NCBI GenBank assembly: GCA_008360975.2
Contig: CM039182.1
Location: 91,843,405-91,907,404 of the forward strand
Reading direction: 5' to 3'
From: Lichenostomus cassidix
Lineage: Eukaryota > Chordata > Aves > Passeriformes > Meliphagidae
Length of the DNA: 64,000 bases
The translations under genes were made by a program, and so were the position numbers. The notes below the pieces were generated by a model that saw nothing but the letters and a program-made list of their open reading frames with translations, was not told where the DNA came from and did no database searches. This document shows positions 21,801 through 36,800 of this stretch, piece after piece. The number at the start of each line of letters is the position of its first letter. Position 1 is the stretch's first letter.

Positions 21801-24800
21801 AGGGCTCTCAACACATCACTTTACTCCATAACCTCTAGCAATTTACACCCGAGCTACCTGATGAGAAGTGCTAAAGGCACTTGGCACTGCACTTAAGCAA
21901 ATCTTTCTTACTTCACCACAAATACACTCCGTGCATGACTTACTCACATTTTGAGCTAAAAGTTTCCTTCTAAAAAGGGCTAATACACCTTTGAAGCAGA
22001 CAGTGAGGGAGCAGCACAGAGCCAAGTTTATGGCATGGTAAAGTCAGGATATATGTCAGACCGAAGGCTGGCTAGGAAGCTGTGAGAATATCAGTAAGCA
22101 GCCACTTGAGAGAAAGTATATAAATGAAGCAAGACCCTTAAGCTGATTTTTGTCTACTTCTAACAGATCTATTACCCTCAGAAGATTTATTCTTTCTGAA
22201 GTATGCCAACTGCCTCCATTACCAGAAATGCTTCATAAAAAGCTGGACATGTGTATGAGCAAGTATCACATGCAAAAATTGCATGTTTTCAAAATGGTCT
22301 GCAAAAAATGAGGATACAAACCCCTTCCACTGCATTAATTCAGAAATCAGGAGACATATCTTGTCACCTTTACCCCACTCTAAGATCTTTTAAAGCTATC
22401 GGACAGTAGACTACATAAACATCCTTTAAAGCCTTTTTATTTGTGTGCATTATTGCAAGTCTCTATGATGCTTTCTTTAAGGACACAAATGGAAGAAAGT
22501 AACCATGAGTACAGACTTTTCCCTATTCCTCTCTGGGATTTATAGATGCCTTAAGTAAGGCACAACAGTTTGACTAAGATGCTTATATCCCCAGGTTTTT
22601 TCTCCTTCACTCTATATACTCTATGCCTATCAGCTGCCAATGGTTAACAGGCAGAAATGAAGATGCCACATGATTTTCACACTGTAACCCCAAACCCAAA
22701 AACTAAAAGCCTTGCAAGAGTCTCATTTTCTTTTAATAAAATACTACATTTCTGCTGCCCACTTGTGTGGGCACCTAAACATTCTTATTTTCTAAGCCAA
22801 TAGAAACTGTATGTTTGCAAACTCAAAGAAGGCATCCTTACAAGACCCATGTTAATTTCTTCTTATGAGGAAACAGTTTTCTGAAATTGACTTTCAGATT
22901 TCCATTTTTGAGATATTGGCACATGGGGCAGCAGAACATTTAAAGTGTCCCTAACAGGCATTTGCAGTTATTGTAGATTGTATTAGTTGTTCATGCATGT
23001 ATTAGTTGTCAGCACACACTTATCACAAACCATAATTATTTGCAGACTCTTCAAAAGAAAGCCTTTCTATAATAGTGTTCTCATTACACCATTTCAAGAA
23101 ATCACTCACATTACAATGGAGATAAACAGATGTAAGTGACCATCTTGATAAAACATTTACAATCAGAGTAACTTGTAAAGTTTGAGAACTTGGTTTAGGC
23201 AGAATGTTTGCACAGCAAGTTCTCTTTAGATGACTAAGCTGTCACTGAAACTGGCTGAAACTCTGAACCACAATTCCTCTCACGGGGGTCTTTGCCAGCT
23301 CTGCTGCCTACTGCCAGTTTTCATCAGCTCAGCAGCAGCCGGCACCACCACCTGACAAAACTGCTTCCAAATTCAACTTCTATATCAAGCCTTGCAGTCT
23401 AGGGGCAAGGTAAAGCAGCCAAGCGTGGCAAGAAAATTCAGATTTCTTGTACTGTGGAGCTTGATTCAGAATGAGGGAGAAGTCCTTTTGTTTCTAGGAA
23501 TTTACATCAGATCAATACTGATAAATTTCTCTCAATTTCTTTAGCAGGGAAAGCCATGTTAAAAAAAAAACCAAGAAGACAGACTACTGTATCAGACTTC
23601 TTCCCTTCTCTAACATTTTTATTTTCCCCCCTTCATATGCCTGATGGAGCATGAAAGCTGTTGCTTTGTCTACTCCACTGTCTCTCTCTGCTGGCAACAC
23701 AGCCAAGAGATTGTAGCTTTAAAATTTACAGACTGCATTATAACCTGTCAGCATCTCTAACGTAAAAAAAACATGCCAGATCGCATCCTTCAAACATTTT
23801 TCATCAGAAGTTGGGCTGTCAGTGGGGTGCAGAAAGTGGAGGAATTCCTGTTTACTGTTAGACTTGAAAACTTACTTGGGAAACAACTTCCAATTAAAAG
23901 CTAATACCTGAAATACCACACCAATTTGTGTGTCATTCACACAGATGTTTATCTAGAAGACCAGCCTAAAGTTTGTGGACAAAGAATCATTGCAGACAGG
24001 TGACCAGCAACTAACACGAGAGGAATGGGACATGAAGGAAAACCTTGCTCAGTGCCTGTTAGGGTAGGAAGTGATACCAGAGGAGACACGTGGCCCTGTC
24101 TTCTCAGAGGACACCCCTGCAGGAGGGTGTCCCCTGTGTCATGCTATTGCACTTCCAAATGCCATTGTCAGGGCTCAGACTGCTATATGGATTCTGACAC
24201 TGAGCTGCCAGGCACACACAGACTTCAGCTTACAAAAGCTATGACCTGTCATTTTATTTTAGGACAGGCTTGACTTTGTGATGCTTTATGTTTTACGTGC
24301 TGTATTAATTTTACAGGTCCCTTAGAAGTTAAGCCATGAGCTGTTAGCTGGGGTTGCCTTGCTAAAAGGTACTTCAGACTTGAAACTCAAACCTGACCCC
24401 AAAATGTGGCCAAAGAGTCACTAGTATCCAAGTGTGAGAGTCAGATAAAGCTGGCAAAGCTGGGACTGACACTGCAAGCAGAACATACCTAACACCCTGC
24501 AGCATGCACAAGTGGATACCACCTGCTCCAGCCAGGGTTGAGCACGGCTGTGTCCTACTCTTAACCAACTAATCACTGCAGAATGGGGAGAGGAGAAGTA
24601 GACACACTGTGGGTCTTCTCATGAGCATTCCCAACCTAAATAAAAGCCAGTATTGGGAAAGAACACACCTGGTCAGGGTATCACCGTATCTCTCCTGAGG
24701 AGGGGCAGTGAGGCCCTCAGAACACTAAGTGGCTCATTACTGGGCTGTAACACACAGACAGCAGATCTCATTTCTGCTTATTCACGGGTGGTTGATTGGT

Positions 24801-27800
24801 ACCTATAGTGCAGCTCTGCCAAACCCACCCAACAGGCCCAGTGTGAACTTTCCAACACTGCCAGCTTCCCATGGACATACCTGATCTTTGCTAACTCAAC
24901 TCCACCCTCAGCTCTTTCATCCTGACAAGAGACTAGGTTGTCCAGGATGCTGCTGGCTGATAAGCAAACTCCTTTTGATTACTGCTGATTATACTAATAC
25001 AGACAGCACTTCAGCAGCTGGCTCCACACAACAGAAAGTTTGAGAAGACAAAAACCCAATCACCACACCAATAAAAAACAGGGCCATTGACAGATGAACC
25101 ACTTGGAGAAGCAAATAATTTATCAGCTATTGGCCTGGTTCACTCTACTCATGCAGCAACTCTGTCTAGTCTCTCCTGACAGACTTCTTTCAGGGCAGGG
25201 ACTGGATCCACATTTTTGATACACTGAGTCTTCAAATTCTAAACACAATATGGAGATCATCGAAGCTTGTGGAAATGCATGCAGAGAAAGCACTGGTTTG
25301 TAAACAATCTTCAAAATTTCCCTGTAAAAAGAATGCAATATTTTTCATATATATATGGAAATTACATTGATACATCCATATGATCAAGTATTTCACAATT
25401 TTCAATCACACATTTTCATTTGCTTTGGCCCACTGTTGTCTGGAAGACAGCCACACTGTATTGAACATTCCACAGTTTCCAAGTTTAGGCAGAACAGGCC
25501 TAAAGACAATCTGGATTCAACCCAAAAAGCAGCTTTGCCTCAATTGAACTTTATTGGCAATTCTGCTTGTGAAGAGGCAGCCTAAGCGAAGGGAAGGCTC
25601 CTGTCAGTGTTACATTCCATTTCAGTCACAGAGAGACTTTCAGTGTGAAAGCTTTTCTCTGTTTACACCATGAAAGGTAGAAAAGCAGTATGGAAAACAT
25701 TTTTGAGAAGCAGTAGGAAAGATATCGATACTGTTAAGTTCTGAAGAAGGGCTATGAGCAGACATGAGAGTCATGAGGACCACATCCAGTGTGTTGGTAG
25801 TTCTGCAGAAAGGACAGATTCAATCCATGAGCAATTCCAGCATGCCTCCATGGTTTTGGCTACAAGATTAGGTCTCAGATTAAGAATTCTAAATACCTGC
25901 TATACTTGAGCTTGAATTTGGGTCAATTTCTTGCCCATACTTCTATCTAGCATTTGTGGCTAATTCAATTGGTCCCTGACTCTATCTTCTCAGGCTGTCA
26001 TAAGCCATGCTGTGGTATGACCACAGCCTGATTTCAGGATTGCTGCAGCAAGCCAACCCACTGCTGTATGTTTCTCCACTTTCCCTGGATAGCAGGTTTT
26101 GTGGCCAGGTAAGAGTGTTTCCTCCCTGACAGCCTCTGAGCCATCAGGAGGAAGTCACTGCTAGCTCCTGCAGGTCACCAACTATGGTTTTTAGTCTCTC
26201 CCCATGGGAGACTAGAAGTTTGGGATTCATCAGGTTAATGAAATAGCAGTAATGCTGCCAGCAGTTTCACATACCAATATTAACAAGATGATTTTTACTG
26301 TAACCTTTTCTTGACTGCGGGATATCAAGTGCATTAACTGTTTCTTCTTTTTAGTCCTCCTAGCTAAACAAGGCAAAGTTTCCAGGCCAAGTCAATTCAC
26401 CCAGCTCTCTCCTAGAATTTCTACCATAATTAGAAAATTTTCTCTTCACTGTCTTCTTGCTCCCTTCCTAAGAAGTTCCCAGGATGACATAAAAAAAATC
26501 ACATACATTTTCTGGGAGTACAGAATTATTTAATGCAGTTTATGTGCAAGTTTTTAGTAGAAGGCTACCAATTCAGGATCAGTAAGTTATTTCACATGTT
26601 GAAAACACTGGTCCTTAGAGGTACATGTTTCCTATGTTGTCTTAGCTCAAAAGCCTGAGAGCCTTGCCTGCTCCAAGTTTGATTTGCAGGCTTTGCTTTG
26701 GAAAGGATTCTTTTCAAGTCAAGAGAGGCCTGTTAAATAAAGTCAGATACATATGATAGCTCTGTATCAACTGTTTCTGGATGCCTTTATAGCAGTAATC
26801 AGCAATCTTACGGATGTTATCACCTGACTACAGACACCAGCTCTGAAGCAGCTACTGAGGAAAGCAGGCAGGAAACAAAGTCATGGCTTGTGCTTTGGAG
26901 ATAAGGGAAACACTTGAAGGACCATTAGCAGAAATCACAATGATAGCAAGCTAGTAACTGGCTGTTCATCTGTCCTGGCTTCAGAATAAATCCTTGAAAC
27001 TTGTCTTGCCAATCTTCGTGCAGCCCCAGGATCAAAAGGACAGTGAAGAACCTCTGCCCTCATCAAGCTCCTTCTGGAACAAAGACACATATGTGTACAT
27101 GCTGGGGCACAGATGATGAGAAGCTCTGCAGAGCACTCCCTGAAGCTAGGCCATGTGGCCAACATCAGAGGGGTGATAAACTCTGTGTGACTATATCTGC
27201 ATAGAAAAGGCCTTTAAAGTAGGATTGTGACTGCAGGACATGCTGCTTCTACCATTACAAGCCAATAACTTGCTCCAAAAGGATAACTGCTGTCTGTATG
27301 GCTGTTCATTGCCTTGCAGTGAGAAAGAGAAACTGACCTGTGGATTACTCACTCATGAATGTAACCCCCAAGTTCCTAAACACAGGGCTATAACCCAGAT
27401 TCTGTTCCAAATGTTGGGTTCCTCAAAGTCCAATCTGCAGGGAATTGACAGAAAGTATGAGCAGAGGAACTTAAAGAAGAGACAATGCCACAGCTCACTT
27501 TGACAATCTGGTTAAATTCTGAAGGGACATCTACAGAAAGGAAAGGTTTGCATCTGATGTTGAGTGAGATTTGGAGTAAGAGCAGATAAAAAACAGGGTT
27601 GTTTGTTCTAGGAGGTTCTGACAGGGTCTTAAAGCAATATTTAGGGTCTGCTCAGCATCACTAACAAAGGCCAGCAGAGCCACGGTGATATGCCAGCAGA
27701 TGAAAGCTGTGTTAAGTGATACTGTGGTGGGAGCAGAAAGCATCTGCTGAGCTCACTAAATAGTGGCTACTTATGTGAAAAAATTAACTTCCAGAAAAAC

Positions 27801-30800
27801 AAAAGCAAGCACAGCTTGTTCTTCAGAAAGTCAAGCTTATAGATATCCACTCAAAGAATCTGGACTGTGCAGCAGAGGCATACAAGGCAGTAACCCAGTG
27901 TACACACAGGGAGTCAGAGCCTATCATGGACACTCAGTTACAGAGATATTTAGAGGAGCACAAAGGAGAAAGAGAGAAATAATAAAAATTAACAAGAATA
28001 TAGGCGGAAGGAAGAAAAGGGGGTTGGGAAGGAGGCTAGTGCTGCACTAATGACTACATTGCTAGGAACACTTACTACAAAAAAGAAGCACTGAGAGCAT
28101 GTACAAAAAGCCAAAGCCTTTATAGCCCTAGAAGGCTGGCCACAGGGAAAGAAGGTAAGAAAACTAGATGGTAAGGCATCAGCTCATGAGGTAGAAAGAG
28201 CACTGTGGCTGGAATTGAGAAAAGATGAGATTCATTATTTGGGAGAGGATGGAACCAAAACCAGCGCTAAAAACTGAAAGGACCTCTATTAATAGACCTA
28301 CATACGTTTCCTCAAACAACTCACTTCAATCTGAGACATGCTTTTCTTAAAGCAGATTCCAGCAGGCAGATGAAGGAAAAGTTTACAATTCACCACACCT
28401 AGATACAAAATGCTAATTTTCTATCTTCTTTCCACTGAAGACAGTATACAGGCAGAAACTTCTATGCCAAACTGATATCAAAATCCTTCATTTTCATCTC
28501 TAGAAAAAGAAAGCTGTAGTTTTTATTGTCAAGTAATACATTAAGAACTCTAGTTTGTAAGGCATCAATCTGCTGTGACTAGATTTACAGGGCTGCATCA
28601 TCAACTGTCATGTATCACAATCACTCCACTGAAGTCAGTGGAGCTGCAGCAGGATCTGCTTTGTGAACGTCACTATTTAAACATCAGCCTGATGTGCTGT
28701 CAAGTTGCAGAAAAAAAGTATTATCTGTCTTTCAGAGATTTATCTATTTTCTACCAAGTCAGTGAATCCTGACTTCTGGTTTTGGTCAAGTCTTCAAGGT
28801 CTGGGCCTAGTCTTCTGGAGACCATTATAGAAAGCACCTGCCTCAATTGTTCAGAACTTGGCACCAATATTTGCAGCCCAACAATGTTTTGCCTTTTGCA
28901 GAAATGAGTGCTGAGATGTCCTCCTGAAGACTTACTCCTAGCAACATGCAGACAGGTGGATTGCATTGCCCAAAGTCTACACAGGTGTTCAATGAATAGT
29001 GCTTTGTCAGCTCTTTAGCTGACAGGGATAGATCTATCACATCATGTCTGGGTGACTTCTCTATGAAGACCAAGCTTAATTTACAAGTGGGCAGGAGCCA
29101 CACCATTCCACTTTGGTGCTGCTGAAAGACAGGAGTATTGTGTAAAATTAGGGAAAGACATGGCACTTCCAACCCTGCAACACATTATGCAAAATAAATT
29201 TTGACGCTATCCTAAAGTCATTTCATGCTTACTCCCCATGCTTCTCTCAGCCACTGAAGCCATGGAGTTGTACAGCTCCACTTCTACAGCAGAGCACAAA
29301 AACACTACTGAAGGCAGAGGATACAAGAGACTGGGCCAGCTGCTGCACTGCATTCTTGTTCCCTGAAAAGATGAGACCACAGAAGAAAATCTCTAATTCC
29401 TGCAATTCTGTTCTCTCAAGTAATGCTAGGTGTTGGGAGGAGGGATAAGGGTGGTGGGGGTGGTGGTAGGAGATGATCTCACACAGCTATCAAGAAAAAC
29501 AGGAGAGAGGGAGGGGAAAGAAAGCACACCTGACAGACATGTTAAGAGATGTCTGAACAAGAACAGGGCTGGCCCAAAACCACACCAGTCTCTTGGGAGT
29601 TGTGGAAGTAAAAGCAGTTCTGCAACTAAAGGCTTATCAATCACTTGTGTGTGTATGCTCTACTGAACTCCTGAGGAATAAAAGACAGGAATGGAAGGAT
29701 GACTCTAACAGACAGGAAGAGAAGAGCAGATATGGGCAGAGGGGAGAGCATAAGAAGCAGCACAAACATTATGTCTGAGAAAAGCCAAGACATACAAAAT
29801 GCCCATATGCCATATGCCTGGAACAATTCTTATCGCACCTCCTTTGAATAACCAGTGCCACATTGCTGACTTCCTTCATATTCCCACTTACATCAGACTC
29901 TCCCAAAACATCATTTCTTTTTCAGGAGTGGTGACTGCTATGCTGCAACCTATGAAACAAACAGCTGCTGAAGGAAGGATGTAGTGAGTTTTCAGTCGAC
30001 TTACTGGTCATGCAACTCAGTCAAAAGGGAATAATTCACAGAGCCATTCTGTGGAACAGGATGATGAGAATTAGATACTGAACTATCACCATTAGTTTAC
30101 TAAGCATGTTTGTCCACAATTTTAGCAATCCAGAAGAGGTGGTCAACTTGCTTCCTAGGGTAAAAAAGCAAGCTGGTTAACACCAGGTTCCAGACTTAAT
30201 CCCACAGAACATGACACCGCCTTGCGAAAACATATTCCAGCCTAAGCTTGTTTAGGTAATTAAGACAAAAGATCTTCCACCCTACCTTTGCTATAAAGTA
30301 TTCCAGTACAACTGTACCCAACACTTAGCCTGAAAACATGCCCATTCAAGTTTAGATACTGGATTCAACCCACTTGAAAATTCTTCTGCATAACTTGAAA
30401 AACTGAGCATATACTTCTACTAACAGCTGGATGATTAGCATTAATCAGCCATTTCACTCTTCTCTCATTGTCCCTGTAGCCAAAGGCTGAAAGGATTCAC
30501 TATAGAAGCAACTCAATTTATAAAGCTTTGTCACATGATAAATATGATCATGATTTAAGATTACCACCAAGCCTTTCCTGAGTCAGCAGCACCAGACTGA
30601 CCCATCTCCTGTAGTGAGTGTCTGCACAGCCACATTACTCCATGAGTGCACATTCCAACCCTTATTTCTGACAAAATTGCTCTATCCTTACCAGAGCAGG
30701 TTTTACCATGGGTTTTAAGTCCAGTATGATGCAGCTCTAGCTCTATGTCAGTATTCAGTGCTGCTGGATCACTAAACTGATTTGGTGCTTGTTATAGTTC

Positions 30801-33800
30801 ATTCCTGTTTGAATATATAGCTCTCTAACAACTCTCCAGAATAGCACAGCACACTCAGTAGCAGCATAAACTGCTCTCATTTAGCTCCTCCTCAACCCAG
30901 AAACAAGAGCCCTAGAAATACCTAGAGTAAGGTATTTGTAAGCTTTCATATTTGGAGGAATTTCAGAGTACCTATGTGCACTTCCTCACTACCACACCCA
31001 ATTTTGTAGAGTGGTCTCCTGAAGCCAGTTAGATGTTTTTTTCACTTTGTGTTGTGGGAAGGCTCTCTGAAGTCACATGCTCCATTGATTAGAGACCATA
31101 TGAGCTGCAGCACACGTGTATTTCTGTTGGTTCATAAGCATTGATTCTCATGCCAAAACAAGCCTTTCCTTCTTCACCTCCTTTCCCTCCCACAGTCTCA
31201 TCCATCAGTGCTTCATATATTGACATCTGTAGAACTCCTCCTTACATGATTCTCTGGGCAGGATCAGTCACCTTTGGATTGGTATGGCCAGGTCTTTGAC
31301 ACCTAATGAGTTCCAAATTTCTATCTTTCTAGCTCTGAATGATCTGAAGGCATCTGACTGCAAGGGTCTAGACTGCAAGCAAAAGCATTTCAGAGCTGCT
31401 GCTCCATTATTTTATCTATGACAAAGGAGTTTACAAGAACAGAATAGGAATAGGCATGTTAGTTTTGACAAGTTTGGGCTTGAAAATAAGAGCATGAGGA
31501 CAAGTCAAGTAAAAAAAAAATAGCACAATTCTCTGAATTTTACAAGAAACTTACTGAGAAAACATTCATGGTTTTTGCCTATATTTAAAACTTCACCCTT
31601 CACTTTCACCAGAGTTAACAGAAGATAATTAAATCTTGTTTATTGCACTTGCTTATGTTGCCCTTTTGTAGGGATGTGTGTGTGTAATCTGGACTTTGGC
31701 ATCTGTTTCTCTCCCCTTGGCTCCCCTGACATTCCATATCACACTGGACCTGATCATGAAAGACTCCAACAAGTTGCTTGAACATTTTCAAGTATGTTAG
31801 ATCAGCATTACTACTCCTCACTCAATCTGCCCTCCCACACCCCAAGTAAGGCTATTCATTGTATAAGCACCACCTGCTAAAGAGTAGACATCACACAACT
31901 GACATGTTTTCATGAGGTAGTGAGACACCTCCAGTCACGCATTTCCTGTGGATTCCCAGCAAGGATGGTCTGCTGAGACTCCACGCTTGAAAGAAAAAAC
32001 AAACAAAACCAAAATAACCAAGTCACAGTTGCACATCAGCAAAACACAATGCTTCTTCTGCAGCAAGTAATGTGGAGAAGACATTTCCTGGTATCTGCCA
32101 CTCTCCTCCTCCAGATTCCAACAATTCAAGCCTTTCTAGTCAGCAGAAAGTCCCTGAATTCACAGGGGCAAGGGGATAATAAGTCAGCTGTGCCATACAG
32201 CCGTGGTCTGTGAGACTTCTGTGACAGTCAGCTTGAATCCTGCCAGCATAGACATATTTGTGAAGAAATTAAAGCAGCTTTAGCAACACACTGCACAGCC
32301 ACCTACGCATCTTGTGAAGTCACAGCTTGGCTCAATGTGCTGAGGACACCTATGGAATGCTGGCAAGCAGAAACAGTCGCCAAAACCAGCAAACCAAAGT
32401 GGCGTCAGCGTCAGGGGGAAACCAGTGTTTAACACCTGCTTCTAAGTCAGACCTGCAAGCAAGCGAGGTTCCAGAGAACAGTTTTTCAAAGCCACATACA
32501 AGATTTAACCAACTCCTGCAGCAAGCATAGAAATCCATTAATCTTGGATGTTTCAAGCACAAAAACCTGTTCGTTTCTTCTCCCTAATCAGACAGCAAAG
32601 GCATTTTCAATGAAGCCTGAAATAGGATAAAACCAAAAAACAAATTCTCCCTTCTTCATACATAACAGGACAGGGGAAAGCTGCATTTCTCATTCAGCTG
32701 AGGCAGCTGCTGAAAGAAGGCAGAGGGCGGAAGAAGCAGTATTGCCAAAGTCAGCAAGACAAACATCAGAACAGCTTCAGCATCTCATTCCCTGCCTGCT
32801 GGCAAAGCAGATGCCCTTCTGCCAAAGCACAGGGGAAGGAAGGTCAGCCATCATAGAAGTAATTGAAACAGAGATGAACACTGGGAATAGATTTCCTCGA
32901 AGAGTCTCATTAGCAGATCAACTAGAGCCTGATCTCCTCCCTCTTTACTATAAAAACATCAAAACATATTCTTTATTAAACTCAACTTGCAAGTGATTTC
33001 AGAGAGACTAGGAGAAGGGCACATTTAATAACAAAACATGACTGGAAGGGCTAGACCTGATTTAAAAAGTCAATAAAGCTTGTGTTTTCATTTAAGAAAC
33101 AAAACTTAACTGTGGTTTTAATAAAAATCCAACCCTTATTTGTTTTGGAAGAGGAGAAGGGAGATCAGTGCGCTGCTCCCCTTGTCTCCTCAATTTTGAA
33201 CCCATCTCACTGCTCATGGTAACAACAAACAAAATTCAGCTCATCCCTATGAGAGGTTTGCTCCTAAATCAAGTGGGAAACCCAGGCATGTGCTGGGTGG
33301 GTAGAGGAAAACCACTTGGAGATTCTTGCATTGCTTCAAAGATTAATCTAACATTTTAATTTTAGACCAGAAGCAGCACAGCAAGATAGGGATTTTGTTT
33401 TTAAAGGGCAATTAGAGCCTTCCTCCTCCATTTGTTCTTTCTTTAGAAGAAATATCTCTATTGTCTTGACAATTTGGAAAGGAAAAGCCCCACTGTGATT
33501 GTTTCACAGCAGTTATGAAATGCAGCAGCCAGACAATATGCAGCCCTAGGTTTGTGTTTTTGGTTCCCATTTAGGTGCCCAGCCAGGGTGGTGCAGGCAT
33601 GAAATCATTTGCCTGACAGCTCAGCTACTGGTCACTTATCTAAGGAGAAGATCACTGATGACTGCAAACCAAGATAAACACCCCAATACACACAATGGAA
33701 GAACTCTGAAAAACAATATACTCTTTCAAAGAGAGCCCACACATTAATGACCCATTGCTGTTCCACCTTAGCCACTACCTCTGCCATAGTCATATCTTTG

Positions 33801-36800
33801 TGATCAGCCTATTCAAACTCACATATAAAAATATTTGGTTTACAGAGCACACGCAGACTTAAAAACTTCTTACCCTGGAAGGCACACTGACAAATTTATA
33901 GTCTAAAAACATCAGGACAAAAAACCATCTACTGAAATGGGATCTGAAGAGTCATCTTAAAAGTCCTCCGATCTCTTATCTTGAGAAGATTTGCCAATAC
34001 CAAATAATCCCAGTTATGTTGCCTGCTAGCTAAAGTCAAGAGCTCTGCAACATTGTGCTATATGATTTTATCAGGCATGAGAAATGCAGAACTCCTCACA
34101 TGTGCCAGCAGCCACCCCACAATACTTGCAGTGAGTGAATTTTCTCACTGTAAGCAGATCCTTGGGACATCTCAGATTCTTCAAAATTTTGCCCTTTACG
34201 AGGTGCTTGATTTTCACGCAGCAAGACTGCAACTTTGTTTTGGAGTCTGAAAGAGGAAATTTTGGGCAGCTCTAGTCAAGACACAGCAGGACAGAAGCCT
34301 ACTGCATAAAGGCCAGGTCATTATTTATCCCATATAGCAGTCATCAAAACCAAGACCAAGAATTCTTAGGATTTTCGCCTCAGTTTAGGGCCGGAGTAGG
34401 TGGGGGAAAGTGTTTGGTATTTGATTCCAGATTTCCCACAGTGATTAACGCATTTTAAAAAAGTTCCCTGGTAAGACACAAGAGCTGTAGTGATCCAATC
34501 AATTTCACGCCATGACACTGACAGTAAGATGCCTTCCTGCCAACAGCTGGCTCTTACTAATCCTCCCATTCAACCTGCTGGAACATGATTTTGCACCCAA
34601 GGCCACATGCAAAAGCAACTGGCTCAGGAGCAGAAAAAGAGATGCTGTTAAGCAGGAGAAGTTCCACACCTTTTTCTATCCCCATCAATGAACACAAACA
34701 GTGTTTGATGCCAGATCCCACAGGCCCTGAGATGGAGGCAGCAGCCAGGAAATGCTTCTTTAGAAGTGAAGGCAGAAGCATATGCTATAAATTAGGTACA
34801 GCCCAGTGCAGATGGCTACAAGGTTGTAATGTAACGCAAACTTAATTTTAGATTAAATTAATTCTGAGTCCACAGGTTCACAGTACATCATCAAAGTCTC
34901 TTCTGCTTACTAAATAGAAGAGACCAAGCAGTCAAGAGTCTGCTGTGAATTCATTATATCTTAAACTTGATGACTTATATGGGAAGATCAAGGAGGTGAA
35001 GAGCAGCTTCCAACATATATGAATTCCAGCAGAGACCATTTTAAGAAGTTAACAGAAACTTCTGGACAGCAAAAATCCTAAACCTAAGCAGGTTCAAGGC
35101 ACTCCAGCCTTTTCCTGCTATAAGATGCCATGTTTAAATGGAATCAAGTTTTTATGCCTCGATCCAGGGAGGATTTCCTTTTCTAGGACAGAGTAGCATA
35201 CCATTTCCTTCCCTCATATAAAAGCAGCAAAACTAGGTCTCCTAAACTTAACTTGATCCAGCAATGCTGGCATTGAATGCTGAAGAAACAACAAGGGAGA
35301 AATTATTAAAAAAAATAATTAACATAATAGTTCACTTGGATACTACCTTTGCACTAAGACTCAGGAAATGGATGGCAGAAGTTTTATTATAACTAGAGGG
35401 GGAACATTTTTCTTTAATAATCTCCACAACTGAAGTTACTCAGGTGTGTCTCCAGCAGACCTAGTCTGAGACACATTGCATAGTCAAAAGATGAAGTCAT
35501 AGCCAGGGTAAAAACCAGTCTAGCCACCAAAGACAGAGGCTTTTCTCACAGTCAGCTACTTACAGCAAACATCTGGTGCACCTGAACAGGGCAGAGCATG
35601 GCCAACAGTCACAGCAAGCAGCAAGCTCCCCAAGAAGAGGCAAGACACAGAGCATAAGCTACAAATTCAGTAATGGAGAATTCTGTGTCTATTCTGTGAA
35701 AGACCATGTTACTAAGCTATGGAACTGCACCATGTTACTGAGAAGGGTTTAAGAGCACTGACATATATCTGCCTTGGAGCTTCAAAACAAGACAGCTGGA
35801 GAGCCTTTAATGCATCTCTCTCTCCTGTGTCAGGAACCCATCCCAACCATCCAGTCACAGGGCAATTAATGGTGGTTAATGGTTAGAATTGCTTCTCAAG
35901 CTGGCCAAATATAAACATACAGCATAATGGGCTGATGTGAAGTGTGTGCCATTTAGGACACAGAATCCTTCATTCAGATTATGTTTTATTTATTTACTAT
36001 TTACATCAGTCAATAATATTCCCTCCTCTTCCATCTTAGGCAATTTCAGATGGGGGGGAGAAAGAGGGGGGAAGAAGGAAGAGGAAGCAACATCATAAAA
36101 TCATAGAATGGCCTGGGTTGGAAGGGACCTTAAAGATCATCCATTTCCAACCCCCATGCCATGGGCAGGGAAACTTTCCACTAGACCAGGTTGCTCAGAG
36201 TTCCGTCCAACTTGGCCTTAAATGCTTCCAGGGATGGGGCATACCCAGCTTCTCTGGGCAATCTATTCCAGTGTTTCCCATGAGGACAGATAGTACTTCA
36301 CTTCTAGTGGGACCAATCTTTCTCATGCTAGCTACTTTTTGCAACCCCATTCTGGGGAAAAGCATGCTTCTTCTTCCCCCACTTTATGTTTGATTTTTAT
36401 CTTATTCACTCTCCTAACCATCATTTCAATCTGGGCAAAATATGCTAAGATTGCAACAAAATCATATGCTTGTGGTGAAAGGCACACAGGCATCTCTAAA
36501 TATCTCTGCAGGAGCACACAGCAGCCAAGGAAAACTCCTACTACATACCACCTGTTTGATATGCAGGGACTGAGAAAGCTCCTTAAGAGATTATTTAATG
36601 CAATTCTCTACAGCAAGAAAAAAATCAATTCTTTCCCAGGAAGGGAAAATAGCAAGATAATGAAAAAAGGCTTCTGGCAACTTTCAATGACAGCATGAAA
36701 GACAGCTATAAAAAACAAACAACCAAAGCAACACAACAACAAAAAAAAAACCACAAAAAACCCACCCACCCAAAGATCTGAACCCACTGAAAGGGAGCAC

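Noticed and set aside
36118..36393. 91-codon plus-strand open frame
   Set aside because: It is the antisense of the CR1 fragment at 36096-36300 plus flank.
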